A stretch of DNA of 64,000 bases from Leptasterias polaris (GCA_037783415.1 JAZGTN010000052.1:1736001-1800000), one strand, 5' to 3'. Shown: positions 31,518 through 44,789, counted from the first letter of the stretch. The notes: generated from the sequence alone by a model not told the origin. Numbers and translations are program-made.

Positions 31518-32954
31518 AAGAAAACATAATAATAACATGTGAATTATCAAAACACAGTACTAATTGCCGAAGTAACTACTGAACCACTGGCTATAGTTTG
31601 AAGTATTATTTAGACGGGTTTGTGAATGGTCTTTCGTAAGACTTTATGATCGATGTTGTACCTTTATTTGATTAATTGATTGATTTACGATTGAGCAAGA
31701 ATTGTCTACATTGTGTCTTCGTTTGAAAATACAAACAAGAAAAAGAAGTAACATTTGTAACTGATAATGGCATAGTCATGAATGTCCGTAGGTGTGCCTA
31801 TAAAAGATGCATTTTGGTGATTCAATTAAGTGCACTGACATGTACTTGAATCTGTACTTGAAAATACATTGATAAACCTATTTTGCTTGCCCTTTTTCAA
31901 AATGATGGATATGTACACTATGCACGTTGTTAGTACAATACAAATACATGCAGCTATAGAGTTAACTATAACTGTGTGAATACACTACCGTATAATAACA
32001 AGAATACAAGTTTATGTTTTGTCAGCGATTTCGAACGCGTTCATATGAACTGGTACTGGTATGAACTTTGTAATCATTGAGCTTTCAGAGTAAAACTAAT
32101 GGGTTTTGACATGTGTTGATTATTTAAGATGTTTAACTTAAAGATGTGTTCACATGTTTTCTTAAATTCGTGTTGTTGAGCCTCGTCTTCAGATAGTTAG
32201 AGCCTCGGTATCATACGGTCTATTAGTCTTCAGTTTGATTTAATTTTGAATGTCATAGTTAGAGCCTCGGTATCATACGGTCTATTAGTCTTCAGTTTGA
32301 TTTAATTTTGAATGTCAAGTGTGTATATTCTTACACCATTATCATCTGGACATACTGTCTTATTTTACTTTAAAAAAATACTCTCAGCGTTCTCGCTTAA
32401 CAGTGGTCCGCTGGCCAAACGATAATTAAAACGCCCAAGGATCAGTCAAAGTACTATCCAAGTGGTCCTGCTGACTATAGTTTAGTGTTGAGAATCATCT
32501 TTATTCTGGACCGGTGAACAAACTGGCGGACTAGTGAAATAACAAGTTAACTGGTCCTGCGCTGGTTATAGTAATTATAACCAACTTTAAGGGCAAACCC
32601 TGTAACGTTTACAGGGTTTTGCCTTTAAATTTGTTCCTTGTTAGTTTTCCTTGTGTTTGTAATGATATCAAAAACACAATATGTAGATGAAATTGTGTAT
32701 TTCTGCAAAATTAACTGTATCCCATGGGTGGAAATGCTAAAGCATGTTGCCTTCATATTTGAATGTGCCTTCAATATGTGCTCTATTGCAATTTCGAATA
32801 CTACCTCGAAAAGAAGTCAGACGAGACTATAATAACGTTCAGTCCAGCTTCAGCTGGGTTTGATGTGGAAGGAAACGATGCTGTACGGCCGCACCATAAC
32901 ATGATAGGATAGAAGCTGTGCCTCCTCGTATTATTTCACTGAATTTAGTTTTAA
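31518..32954. other. Flank downstream of the first P450
   Basis: No canonical AATAAA is seen in the first 400 bp; a TATAAA variant occurs near 31799. A 62-bp direct duplication (gttagagcctcggtatcata...) lies at 32197-32320. No gene seen. Confidence 0.45.
32197..32320 (+). repeat. Direct duplication of about 62 bp
   Basis: The unit running from tagttagagcctcggtatca through ttttgaatgtca is present twice in a row with essentially no differences, implying a recent event. Confidence 0.85.
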
Positions 32955-33106
32955 AGGCAGGTTATAGTAGTTACTCCACAAATTTATGACCCTCAAAACC
33001 TACTTGGTATATAGAACTGAACAGCTGTAATATAAAACATTGTTAGAAACAACACCTCTGTTAAGTAATGTAGTTTTAGAGAAAGGGATAGGCCTATACC
33101 CTGCCT
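32955..33106. mobile_element. TTAA MITE, internally deleted (152 bp)
   Basis: Both ends and both flanks survive: TTAA 32951-32954, start aggcaggttatagtag, end ggcctataccctgcct, TTAA 33107-33110. The central hairpin and the right half are lost. Confidence 0.75.
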
Positions 33107-33110
33107 TTAA

Positions 33111-34300
33111 GAGCATTTGTCTTCAGAGGAATGGCTAAATAACGCTCTTTTGAAGGGTGACACATAATCACACAGTTCGACAAAAAAGTACCGTAAATCG
33201 ATCTTTTACACTTTTTTTTAAGCGTGTGAAGAAAAGAAAAAACATTACACCCACACACACCCATCCGTTAATTAATCGGGAAATAGATCGTTTAGTCCGC
33301 CGTCCGGACACCCAATACTGAGTAAACTGCAATCCCGGAAATAATTAAATACACGGACGGGTGGACTGCGTGGACTAGTAATACTCAAATCTAAACCAAA
33401 ACCATGTGTTCACCATGTGTTCAGTCTAAAAATAAAAATAAATCCCGGATCAGAATTGATCCGGAATCCGGATCCCCGGGAACCTGACCCAAACTTAGTT
33501 TTAAATTTGGGATTTTTACTGGAATTATGCATAAGTTTCACCCAATTCTGTGTCACTTTAACAAAGATTCCGGGTCATATTGACCCAGAAATAGGTTCAG
33601 TTCAAACGGGACCCGGATTGTAAAAAAAAGTGTAAATGCCGCTGAAAGTAAACTATAGTCCCAGTCCGTGTGTTGGTTTTTTCCTTCACTACAAGATCAT
33701 TTCTTGCATTCATTACGATGCTTCGATGCGAAAAAAAAACCCAAGAAGAAACTTGTCAGACCATTTCTAATTTGTTTCTCAAATTTCTATCACAATTTTT
33801 GTCAAATGAAAAGCTGACTGTAATGACAGAAATAGAGTGAAAGAAATGTGTAGTTATTTATTTCAACATCAGCAGCATTGCTGTACCGGTAATTACGAGT
33901 TTCGTTGTTATGGTATTCAAAAATGTGTATATTTCGGATAAAGTTTACCATCTTGTACATAATGTAACCAAGCCAAAAAAACGAACTGATTTAAATGCTG
34001 ATATTCATGCAAGTTTGGGGCCTTGAAGGGCACTGAATAAATATTTGTCAAGATAACAAATTAACAGTAAACAGTCGTTGTTAAATATTAATAAATATAA
34101 ACAGTCTACAGATGTGGATCGTGTCTCTTGTGATGTTATTGATAATTATGTTTATACGTTTGAGTCTCTAAGTTAGTCGCAATGGTAACTTTATTTCACT
34201 TTTGAATATTTCAAATTTGTCTTTCAGAACAAATTTATCGAGTTATACACCACCGGCTCTTTGCAGAACCACCACAAATCATACGAGAGATTGCATGATG
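33111..34300. other. Non-coding stretch
   Basis: No gene or complete repeat recognised. Confidence 0.35.
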
Positions 34301-34310
34301 TTACTGCAAG

Positions 34311-34830
34311 CCTTACTAGATTGTATCTCCACCATGCAAAGATTCAAATCCTACTCATGTACATGGTGCTACAGCAAACCTTACTAGATTGTATCTCCAC
34401 CATGCAAAGATTCAAATCCTACTCATGTACATGGTGTTACCACAAACCTTATTAAATTGTATCTCCACCATGCAAAGTTTCAATTTCTACTGAAGTATAA
34501 CATGGTGTGACCAAAAACCTAGATTGTATCTCCACCATACAAAGTTTCAAATCGTATGTAGGCTACATCCGCAAACCTTACCATAGATTGTATTTCCACC
34601 ATGCAAAGTTTCAATTCCTACTCATGTACATGGTGTTACTGCAAACCTTACTAGATTGTATCTCCACCATGCAAAGTTTCAAATCCTACTCATGTACATG
34701 GTGTTACTGCAAACCTTACTAGATTGTATCTCCACCATGCAAAGTTTCAAATCCTACTCATGTAAATGGTGTTACCACAAACCTCCCTAGATTGCATTTC
34801 CACCATGCAAACTTTCAGATCCCAAATATT
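34311..34830 (+). repeat. Satellite of about 68-bp units, 7-8 copies
   Basis: Unit: ttactagattgtatctccac, catgcaaagtttcaaatcct, actcatgtacatggtgttac, tgcaaacc. Some units are shortened. Open frames of 61-71 codons here arise from the repeat. A single relative lies in the fibropellin gene at 6680-6790. Confidence 0.9.
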
Positions 34831-34864
34831 AGACTAAATTGGATTATGGCCAACTCAGGGAGGG

Positions 34865-35180
34865 CGTTTGACGTTTGTGTGACTCAACACATGAAATAAC
34901 AAACCTGCGAAAGTTTAAGCTAAATCCGTTATCGAAGTCATAGGAAAATATTGAAACACCATATGTTTTCACGCTTTTCCAACATCGGGTTTTGGACTTA
35001 CGAGATCAAAACAAATTGCTTTAGACAATCCATTTATTAAAAAAAAAAGTTACTTTAAAAAACTTTAGCATTTTAAGCAAAAATATTTAAAGGGAAGTTT
35101 TCCACCTTGACCATATTGATACCAAGTTATGTGCGAATCTGTGACAACATTCTTAACATTACCAATGTTGTGCACACTCT
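34865..35180. mobile_element. TTAA MITE, subfamily C relative, partial
   Basis: Contains acatgaaataacaaacctgc, a gaaaatattgaaa block and the right end aatgttgtgcacactct followed by TTAA (35181-35184). The left end is unclear. Confidence 0.6.
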
Positions 35181-36054
35181 TTAAGCTCATTTTGATATTG
35201 ATTCAAGAAATGGGGAACCAAATATGAACCCTTCTGCCAAATTATGTCGTTCTTACCTTTTTTTATTTATTTATTTTATTATTATTTTTTTTGGGGGGGA
35301 GGGGGGGGAACATCAGCATGAAGTGAAATTATTGCAAAGTTTATGCGTGATGTGTAACAGACGACCCGCATAACTTACTTATACCCGTTTCCGAACTAGG
35401 CTATTCGGAACTGGGTATAGGTTTGGAGTTTTGTAGGCTTACTAGATACCATCCAATAAAAGACGAAACACGAATCCGGACTATGGTTCTCAACAACTTA
35501 TAGAGACACAACGTTTTCAATAAAGTCTTACGGATTCGTTGGAAAGGGTGCATGCCTAAAGACCTTCATGCTTCCACCATCTTGGTCTGGTTCCCAGTAT
35601 CCAGTAACAGTAACGGATGCTTATATTCATTGTACAAAAACAAACCAGTCTATTTTTCCTTTCAGCCTCAGTTTGAATGCAGCAATATTGCAGAAGGTGT
35701 ATATATCTATATATACAATTTTTACCATATTGCATATTTAAAGCTGGAGAAATGATTCGAAGTGTGGAGTTTTGATGATCATCGAAAAAACAAATGGAGT
35801 ATTTTAATCTGGAAGCCTACCTTATGGAGTAATGTTGGAACTGTACCAATTGTCACAAGCAATATTTCCGCCTGAATTCTGTCACGTTTGACAATGTTTT
35901 GTTTGATTATTTTCCCCCTCCAAGGCGAGAAAGATTAGCGTATCACAATGTTTAAACATGAAGGTCTATATATTACATGGGATTATTTCAATAAAGTTTC
36001 CCCCCAGTGGTTTTTCTGTGTGTGTTATAGCCTTGGTATTTTGGTATAGTTTAA

Positions 36055-36429
36055 AGGCACTGAACACGTTTTGTAATTGTCAAAGACCAGTATTCTCACT
36101 TGGTGTATCCCAACATATGCATAAAATAACAAACCTGTGAAAATTTGGGCTCAATTGGTCATTGAAGTTGCAAGAAAATGATGAAAGAAAAAACACCCTT
36201 GTTGTACAAAATATTAGTGTGCTTTCAGATAGGAATAAAAGGCTTCTGGTCAGAAGTCTTTTATTATTTTAGTGAGAAATTGCCTCTTTCTCAAAAACTA
36301 CGTTACTTCGGAGGGAGTGGTTTCTCACAATGTTTTATACTATCAACAGCTCTCCGTTGCTCGTTTAATACCAAGTAAGTTTTTATGCTAATATATATTT
36401 TGAGTAATTACCAAACGTGTACAGTGCCT
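36055..36429. mobile_element. TTAA MITE, subfamily A, complete
   Basis: 375 bp between TTAA 36051-36054 and TTAA 36430-36433. The ends aggcactgaacacgtttt and aaacgtgtacagtgcct are inverted. It has an internal imperfect hairpin around aaaaggcttctggtcagaag. Non-coding. Confidence 0.85.
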
Positions 36430-36433
36430 TTAA

Positions 36434-36833
36434 AGGGTCTGTATACGTTTGGTAATCACTCTTAAAATGAATGGCAATAAAAACTTACTTGCTCAGAAGT
36501 ACAGCAGCTTTCGATGGTATAAAGCATTTTGAGAATCAATTCCTTTCGAAGTAATATTGGTTAATAAAAGAGATATCAGTTTTTATGCCCCCAAATTTGA
36601 ATCTGAGAAGCGTTTCTGTCAGAAACGTTTCTCAGATTGTGTATTCCTATGGGAATTATTCTTCCTGCGTGGACATATTTCGCTCCGGTTTTTCGGCGAT
36701 ATCTCAAAAAAAAACGACCACCTTTTGAAGTTAAATTTTCACAGGTTAGTTTTATGGTAGGCTATATATGTCTACATTTATATTAGGATTAAAACAATCG
36801 AACGGTTCCAAAAACCAAAGTTATACTTTGCCT
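36434..36833. mobile_element. TTAA MITE, subfamily B, complete
   Basis: 400 bp sharing TTAA 36430-36433 with the preceding element and ending before TTAA 36834-36837. The start agggtctgtatacgtttgg and end ccaaagttatactttgcct are imperfect inverses. The internal hairpin is gagaagcgtttctgtcagaaacgtttctc. Confidence 0.85.
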
Positions 36834-36837
36834 TTAA

Positions 36838-38486
36838 ATAAATACACTCATATTTAGAACCAGTGACCATCCCTGTGGGGGTATATTCCTTTATGAAGTT
36901 TGAGTTTATGTTTTGTAACCCTTTGCAAACTACTGATTTATTAAATGATCCTTAAAACTTATTGTTTTAATTAATGTGTGCCACTCTTCAAATACTATAA
37001 CCGTTAAAGACCCATCAATTTAAAAGTCGAGTTAAAGAATAGGAGTTAGTAGAGCTACCTTTGTGTTTTGGGTCGTGGGTAAGTGGCTGTGTGTAATAGT
37101 CCCGACCTCTAGGCCTAAACCACTTATCTTATACCCCAATTAATATCACATTCGCGTGCTTTATCGTCGCTATCATCAGTGACTACATTTTGAAGCAATT
37201 ACGGGTTTATACTGTCTCGAAACAAAACCAGGGTTTTTGATATTGTACTCTCATTAGATTAGATAACCAACCCACTCGTCAAGCCGATATCACCACCGCT
37301 GCCGCCAGGTGTACTTTGGGTGCCGAGGGTGGACTACGGAACCCATCCCGTCGTAGAGTCAATGACACTCGAGAGCGAAAACTGTTCTTTCAATCATGCG
37401 ACAAGACTTGTCTATTTACTCGGGCGGCAACAGTCACGCAAACCTCGGTGAAACAGGTTTTCCTGTTTACCCGACGGCCGATGTATGTTTGGTAGGAAAA
37501 CATTCCGGATTGAGTTTGTTGTTTTGGGGGCAGATATTATACTTGGAAGTTTTTTCGAAGATCTGTGTTGTCCATCGAGTGGCAGTTTTGTGGTGGATGA
37601 TTTCATTACATTACAAATTGGTCACTGTAACTTTAGCGTAGTTGTTCTTTAACGAGTTTCTGTGTAACACATTTCTTGATCAAAGAGTGTGGGTTCGAGT
37701 CCGGGTCTTAGCACTTTCCTTAAGAAAGATGCTTTACCATAATTGCTTTATCCCTCGGATGGGACATTAAGTTGGTAGGTCCCGTGTACTGGGATTGTGC
37801 ATATAAAAGAACCCAGAACACTTATCTTGGAAGAGTAGGGGTGAACCCCAGTGATTCTGGTTCATGTAGCAAGCACCCTTGTTTACAGGTTTCATCAGGC
37901 TTCCTTTCGAGGGCTACAGTGATTAAGTTCACTTATGAGGCATCTTTGGTTTCATTACCAGGCAATATAGAATATTAATTAGTATTAGTAGTTAAAAATA
38001 AAAACTAAACAGTTAGGCCTAATTTAAGTTTGTCTGGAACGAAGCCAATCGTCGTGTTAAAAAACGAAGAAAATTTATAAATATGGCTTTTGTAGAAAGT
38101 TAAGGTGAGGCGATTAAAACAAGTCTGATGGGTATGGGAAACACTAGTGATAATAGCTCCTATGCATATCCAATTGCGCATGATCGGTGCGCACAGGATT
38201 CTGATCGAAATCTGAGTCCAAGCAACACCTGCAACCATCATGGTGCGCTGATGTTGAAGCAATGCTGAGCATATCTATAAAACCTGGCATACATGTAAAC
38301 TACAGCATGGCGCCCATCTTGGCAGCTTGATTTGATTTTTACCACTCGGTTTCCCAACATGCAGTGCGGTCTACTTTTAGGTTCGCGCTTTTATATTATG
38401 GTCTATTTGCAGCTTAATACAAAATAAGGCAATTCCAAGTGTTTTACTGTCCGATCCATTTGACGGAGCAAACTTAGGCCATGTCC
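36838..38486. other. Non-coding stretch with a SINE
   Basis: Besides the SINE body at 37687-37870, no feature is recognised. Confidence 0.4.
37687..37870 (+). mobile_element. tRNA-derived SINE, 5'-truncated
   Basis: Starts at the B box half (gtgggttcgagtccgggtc), then ttaagaaagatgctttacca, gatgggacattaag, taaaagaacccag, cacttatc and ggggtgaacccc, the same body as at 1291-1526 in opposite orientation. Confidence 0.65.
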
Positions 38487-38613
38487 GAATTGGTGGCTAC
38501 GGCTACAGCTACGGCTGTTGCTACGGCTGTTGCTAAGGGTGTTGCTAAGGGTTTCGTGTACTTCAACGCATAATGCTGCCGTAGCCGTTGCCGTATACTT
38601 ATAGCCGCCAATA
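38487..38613. mobile_element. Short inverted-repeat element with GGCTACGGCTAC motifs
   Basis: The left end gaattggtggctacggctac and the right end gtagccgttgccgtatac...tagccgccaat are imperfect inverses around a short ggctgttgcta repeat. It directly abuts the element at 38611. A related fragment lies at 28500-28575. Confidence 0.5.
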
Positions 38614-38835
38614 GACCCTTCCCATGAAATATTTAAATTGCACATCACGCGTGCGCACTTACACTGCTGGTTGGCAAAATGATGGAACATTGCCCCTTTT
38701 TGTGTGGGGCTGATGGTGGCGTGACGCAGACGCGCTTGTGCGTCTACTTAGTGCACAACTCTATGGCGTTTGCCAACCAGCAGGGTCTGTACGCATGCGT
38801 GAATGTAATTAGCATATTTCATGGGAAGGGTCTAT
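38611..38835. mobile_element. 225-bp MITE with ATAGACCCTTCCCATG termini
   Basis: Long inverted ends: atagacccttcccatgaaat at the left and atttcatgggaagggtctat at the right, the similarity continuing about 70 bp inward (ctgctggttggcaaa and tttgccaaccagcag). Termini resemble those of 16182, 27939 and 53066. Confidence 0.8.
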
Positions 38836-41800
38836 TTGGACATGACCCTAGAGAAAGACCACAGAGGCTCTTTAGATAGTCTGCGGAGGAATTCAAATTG
38901 AAGCAGCTTGTGACTTAGACATTCAACTCTTATAATTATTCGCCACTTTGTTTTTAAGTACACTGGGCCCTAGAGTAGGCTACACAGGATCTTCACACAC
39001 ATAAAAGTGGTACAGTTTTGTTTTTAGTACTGACGTTTGGCTATGTCCGATTATATCGGTTTTTCAATAAGTTCAAATTTCGCGACACTCCCGTTCATCT
39101 TGTTTGCTAAATAAAGGTGGTGGTTTTCCGATCTAAAATATATTACATCCAATAGCCGTCTGATATGGTGGAGGGGTGGACGGTTTGCCAGCGTCGCCCG
39201 ACGTCTGTTTCGGTCGCAAGGGTTTTACTTGTTTAGTGTCTCGTGCACGGTACGGCACACACACACAGAGAGGACCTCCACTTCGCACGGAAGGCCCCAG
39301 CATTGCGTGCTGCCTGCCTGGCACGCTTTGAAGCGGGACCAGCCTTTAGTGTTATCGCTATTGTACCCTTCTCACGCAAACCTAAATCTTACCCTATTGT
39401 TATCCGGCTTTTATGGAGCCCTTTATGAAAAGGTGAATAAAAAAAAACGCCGATAAAAATTGTTACCTGTTTTATGGACACAATAAATATCGCGTGCAAC
39501 ACGACAAGGTCTTTTGCTGAATGGTTTTTCTTTTCTTTTTGGAACGATGTTTTTTCCAGAAACATTTTTATTACACACGCGATGAAATCAAAGCTGGTTA
39601 CGTCACTAGCAGGAGTGGAATTATTTGAAAAGGACATCTTGATAGCTGATTTGGTCTAGAAATTTGTTTACAGAGCTTGTTTTATAATGAAAAAGTTTGA
39701 CGCTAAGCAAAACTTGAAACATTAATTATTACCGGAAAGCTGCACCACCCAGTGCAATTCGAATGTTTAACATAAATCACAGGAGAGAGTTTTTAACTTA
39801 AGAAGGGGAGGTGGACTTGTGTATGTATTCTGTATTTTTGCATTGCTAATGTCTGTTGTGGGTTTTTATAGTGGTACTGTCTCCTCTCTGTATTTGTTAT
39901 TCTGTAATAATTTTAAACACTTTTTATTGTAATTATTGAGTGGTGTGTCCTAATGTGTTTTCTTATATATACTTTTCACACCAGGAAAAGGAATTTCATG
40001 TACTTTTTAACGTGACTAATAAGACTTTGAATTGAATTGAATTGAATTAAATTGAAGAGAGAAAAAGGGCCTCGCGGATTAACATTTGCATTGCATTTTT
40101 GCTTATGTAGGCCCTAAGTCATACATTGCTGGAACTCGCTACAGCATTTCTCAGGCAGCGGCAACATTCATAATTAACCCTCTTCTAGTTTTATCAGAAT
40201 TATGAACCTAATGTTTTTGTATCATAGTTTGTAAAGTGGATTTGATATATTAACGATACGCCCTTTTTCGAAGATAAAAACCTAAATGGACGGAAAATCA
40301 ATTTCACGTCGTTTTGAATTAGCTCTAAAGGTGGAAACTTTAATGGATTGTTACCGTTTGTATAAAAATAAAAAAATACACAAATTAAATTCACATCTGC
40401 ACTAGTCCTTGCTGGATGACAGAGACTTGTACTCAATCTTACTCAAAAAAAGATGAGCGTTTAATTTGCATGCACTTTGTAGAATTCTGGAATTCCTGCG
40501 ATTCAATATTTACTTTAATTGTACTTTTATGAGTAGAATTTTCTAAGGATTCTGGTTTTTTGTTTCTTTCTCACTTTTCCCTTTTCCCCCGGGAAAACAA
40601 TGTTGAATACACTTATTAAGCATTATATAGGCATATCTAGTCGTTGATAATCTTATACGGAGAAACATGACCGAATTAGAACCCCAGAATCGCAACTTCT
40701 TCGAATCAAAAGAGGGCAGTAGGCACTTTATGACTGACTGAATTGCAGTTTCTTCTTTTTTGAGTTCAGGTCACCTTTGATTATACTTTATGGGTGGGGT
40801 TGGTTCTCGGTAGATTGTCAATAAATAATTTTGTTGACAAAACGACACTAGAATGCTTTATTGAAAATTACACAATTTGATATAGGCGTGGAGGGGTCCG
40901 TACCAGCCCAAAATACACACGGGGGGAGGGGGGTTAGCAAGATTCCATGTACTTCATGTATCTAACTATTCATGTGTGCATAATTTGTTCCCGATCCCAC
41001 AAGGGTGGCAAGAGGGTTGCAAGGGTGGGGGCACCGCTAGGTATACGCCACTCAGCGCAACATGCCTGCCCTATATACCTTAATAAGATTACATCAATAC
41101 CTAAATTATTCCATTGTTGAATTTCTGACAATAATTATTGTGTCTCCCTTTTTAGCAATGCCAGGAGAAAGAGACAGAGATGCACCCTTTGTGTTGATAA
41201 AAGTTTCATTCACAAAGAACTGACCTTGCTTTTGACCAGAGAGCGGGGGCGAGCCGGAAATCAATATTGTTGCCAATGATGGGTGCAGTCCGTATAATAC
41301 AGTGGGTCCACGAAACAGTTTTCAAGTTTATTTGTAGTACTTCAACTATATTTGCCTTTTTCGTGCATTGTACTGGATTTCCTTTCTAACTTCTTATTAG
41401 GGCCTTTTTGAAACCATGTTCTGGCCAAAGTTACTTTTGAAACGTACCCTTTTGGTACGGGGCTTCAAACAGGCGGGTGGAGCCTGAAGCCGCAGTTTCG
41501 AACATGCCTTAAGTTACGCTAGTTTGAATGTGAAGATCAATTATGAATGCTAGCTGTATCGACTTGACTAAGCTTTGGAGCACAACAAATTGACAAGCAC
41601 AAAAAAAAGCTCAGCAGATATGGGTCACAAGCCAAAGCATCATGACTTGTTCACTGCTCGTCATTGGTTTCCTTCTAATTTTTGCTTAGCATATATTTTG
41701 CTAAGCGCATTTTTCTGCAGCAGCTTTGTATGAAATTGGCCGGCCTACTTTTTGTAACACCCGCCCGAGCAAGGTCCGCCGCAGTTATAATAGTGGCACA

Positions 41801-43056
41801 TGAACCGACCGATGTGTTTGCCGTGTAATAATACCAGAACCCAGGCTCATGTTATCTTGACACACAGGTAGCGATAAAAGCCCATGACACGGCATTGTTC
41901 ACCTTCTCACGCAAACCCAGCGTTAGCTTGGGTTCTATTTTATCTATTGTTACCCCCAGCCTCGCTCATTTGAGGCCTCATTTACGAAATCTGATCAATA
42001 ATGAAACCCCGTGAAAAAGGGAACAAATTGCCAAAAAAAATGAAAAGGAAAAAAAAAAAAACGTGGGCTGGCGTACCTTGAGATCGCGTGCGAGCAAATT
42101 GATACGGGAAGATTAAGTCAACACGACGGTTGAGATTATGGAGTGCGGACCGGTAGATCAGGCGGACTCTGGATCTAAAACGGACGAACTCTGAAGAGGT
42201 AATCTGTTAATGACTCAATTATTGACTATTGACCGAGCCTTTTTAACAGAGTTTAGAGTTGCTTCCGGTCAAAGAACACCCTCGTTTGCTGATTGAGAGG
42301 TTGTTGAAATTATTGTCTTTGTATAGGGTAGGGGGAGATCACATGCAATGTTGGTTTTGACCATAATGAAGACGCGCGTGCATAATACATACAGACATGA
42401 AACGTGTAACACTAGCAGCCTTCTTGTTTCTCCCCTATAGTTCAAGTCCTTACAACCAGACCGAGGCTGTGGTGTGAAATAGGAAGCTTTCTAGATTTCT
42501 AGATTCCGGTCATCCCAACCCCTCCAAACTCCACCACCCAAAACCATAATTCTTAACGTCAATCCCCCAACTCATCTCGAAGCCCCAACGGCATCCCAAG
42601 ACAGTCACCCTGAGTGCCGATCCCTCGAAGACCCCCCCCCCCCCCCCCCCAAATCAAGCGATTCTAAACAGGCCCTGCGTGCAAACTATAACCAAGATAC
42701 TGTCATAACCCACTCAAAATTTAGAACCTTTTGTGCCAAGAAAATACAACTAAATTTCATATTGTCTATAATCGCACCACCACCCCCAAAAGAACCCATT
42801 CAAATTGCCCTATATTTGTTGAATGATTTGTGGGACGTGTATTTTGCCCATGCGTGTCTGATCAGCGAGGTCATGGCCCTTTTTATGTTAAAAGCTCGTT
42901 CTGATAATTTGAAGAAAAGTGTGGAAATTGTTTGATCCATTTGACTTTCGATGTTTATTTATTTTAGACGAACGATGCTTGGTAAACTATAACCAACATT
43001 CATAAATTTCTCTTCATTTGAGCTGGAGAAAACATCATTATGATGTTCCGCCCACT
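38836..43056. other. Non-coding stretch between the P450 genes
   Basis: No supported gene. It includes a (GAATT)n tail-like microsatellite at 40029-40055, a gctaagc-rich MITE fragment at about 41575-41742, a poly-C tract at 42632-42650, and a 16-mer shared by 39367 and 41902. Confidence 0.4.
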
Positions 43057-43468
43057 AGATGAAGTCAACTTCACAGAGTGATGAAGTCAGCTTCACAGAA
43101 TGATGAAGTAAACTTCACAGAATGATTAAGTCAACTTCACAGAATGATGAAGTCAGCTTCACAGAATGATGAAGTCATCTTCACAGAATGATGACGTCAA
43201 CTTCACAGAACGATGAAGTCAACTTCACAGAATTATGAAGTCAACTTCACAGAAATATGAAATCAACTTCACAGAATAATGAAGTAAACTTCACAGAATT
43301 ATGAAGTCAACTTTTCACAGATGAAGTCAACTTCACATAATGATGAGGTCAACTTCTCACAGATGAAGTCAACTTTACAGAATGATAAAGTCAACTTTAC
43401 AGAATGATAAAGTCAACTTTACAAAGTGACGAAGTCAACTTCACAGAATGATGATGTCAACTTCAAAG
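43057..43468. repeat. Satellite of about 22-bp units, 19 copies
   Basis: Unit gatgaagtcaacttcacagaat with variants (gtaaac, gtcagc, shortened cttttcacag). Each unit contains the palindrome gaagtcaacttc (gaagt/acttc arms). No gene. Confidence 0.9.
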
Positions 43469-44789
43469 TTGACATAAGACTCGCTTAAGGAACCAGGAAG
43501 CTCTGGCTTCGACGAAAAAGCAAATCTTAGGTTAACTCCTAAAACGATTTCAAGAATGTATGTTGTACACTCCCATTGTTCAATCATCCTTACTCTTGAA
43601 GAATAAGTAAAGGACTGGGGATTGGTTTCAATCCAAAAGCTCACTTATTAAAAAGTCCAAACCCTTATTAAAATATTCCAGAGAAAAGCTTCCGTCTGAA
43701 ACACTGTCAAAGTCGAGGATAAAAGCATTTGAAAACTCTAAAGTTGGTTATTTTGATTGAAGCAATCGAAATAAGCATTTGATTGTGCACAAAATCTTTT
43801 ACAAAACATTTTAAACACAATGTTTTCACTATTTTACGTGACCCAGTGGCGTAACCATAAAAACCAGGGTCGGGAGCCATTCCCTGCTCAGAACCTCCAT
43901 AATGAAATCGAAAACTTGGTTCGATACAATAGCCTCATTTGAACACCCAAATCATGTCTTTGCTAGATGTGTCTTATTTAGTTATGTGTCCCTTGGGAAC
44001 TAGGATGGAAATTAACTTACTATACCCAAAAGACAAAAGATCTTTTAAAAGTCACAGGGCCTAGTTCCGTTTTGAAACCCGGTATAGCTTCTATTCCCAG
44101 GTCGTGTGTTCCTAACCCGGGTTCTTAAGTACCTGACTATATCTTTACCACTTCACTCTGTTGATTTACCCCTGTTTAATCATGTACACAAACTACAGGT
44201 CGATCGGAGATTCCCGGCGCGACAAAAGGAATGGTGGCGATTAAATTCATGGGTTTGTCATAACAGCAGTAGGCCTACCCGGTGACAACTGTGGATTGTG
44301 TGGTAGGTAATAAGAGAGGTCGGTGAAAACAGTCAAAGTTTATGGAGATAAATGACACGGTTAGATAACTATTTGGGGCATTTCTAATCGTAATTTATAA
44401 AGTGTTTTTTAAGAACATTTTACTCATATAGAGCTCTTCAGTTCGACTTAGAGTGACTTGATCTTTATGTTTTCAACAGAGGTCATTCAGTCAAAACCAC
44501 AGACAAACAAAAATGCTTTCTATAATAATTATTGTACCAAAATAATTTTCAAAAAAAATATTGTATCGCCGGAGTTTGAATTGATTTGATCTTTGGGTTT
44601 GAGTACAGTTTATTATTCACTCAAAACCAAAGAGAAAAATGCTTTCTCTATCATGGTCAAACTAAATGTTTTCTTAAAACTTGTCAGTACTAAATTTAAA
44701 TTGTTTGATTGAAGATATTATTTTCTACCAAATGAACTACCACGATAACAAGCATTTTGTTTTTGAAATTCTAAAAACCACCATTACAT
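43469..44789. other. Non-coding stretch
   Basis: No gene or complete repeat recognised. Confidence 0.35.

Noticed and set aside
43057..43468. CRISPR-like regular repeats
   Set aside because: Units are directly adjacent without unique spacers, and the window is eukaryotic.
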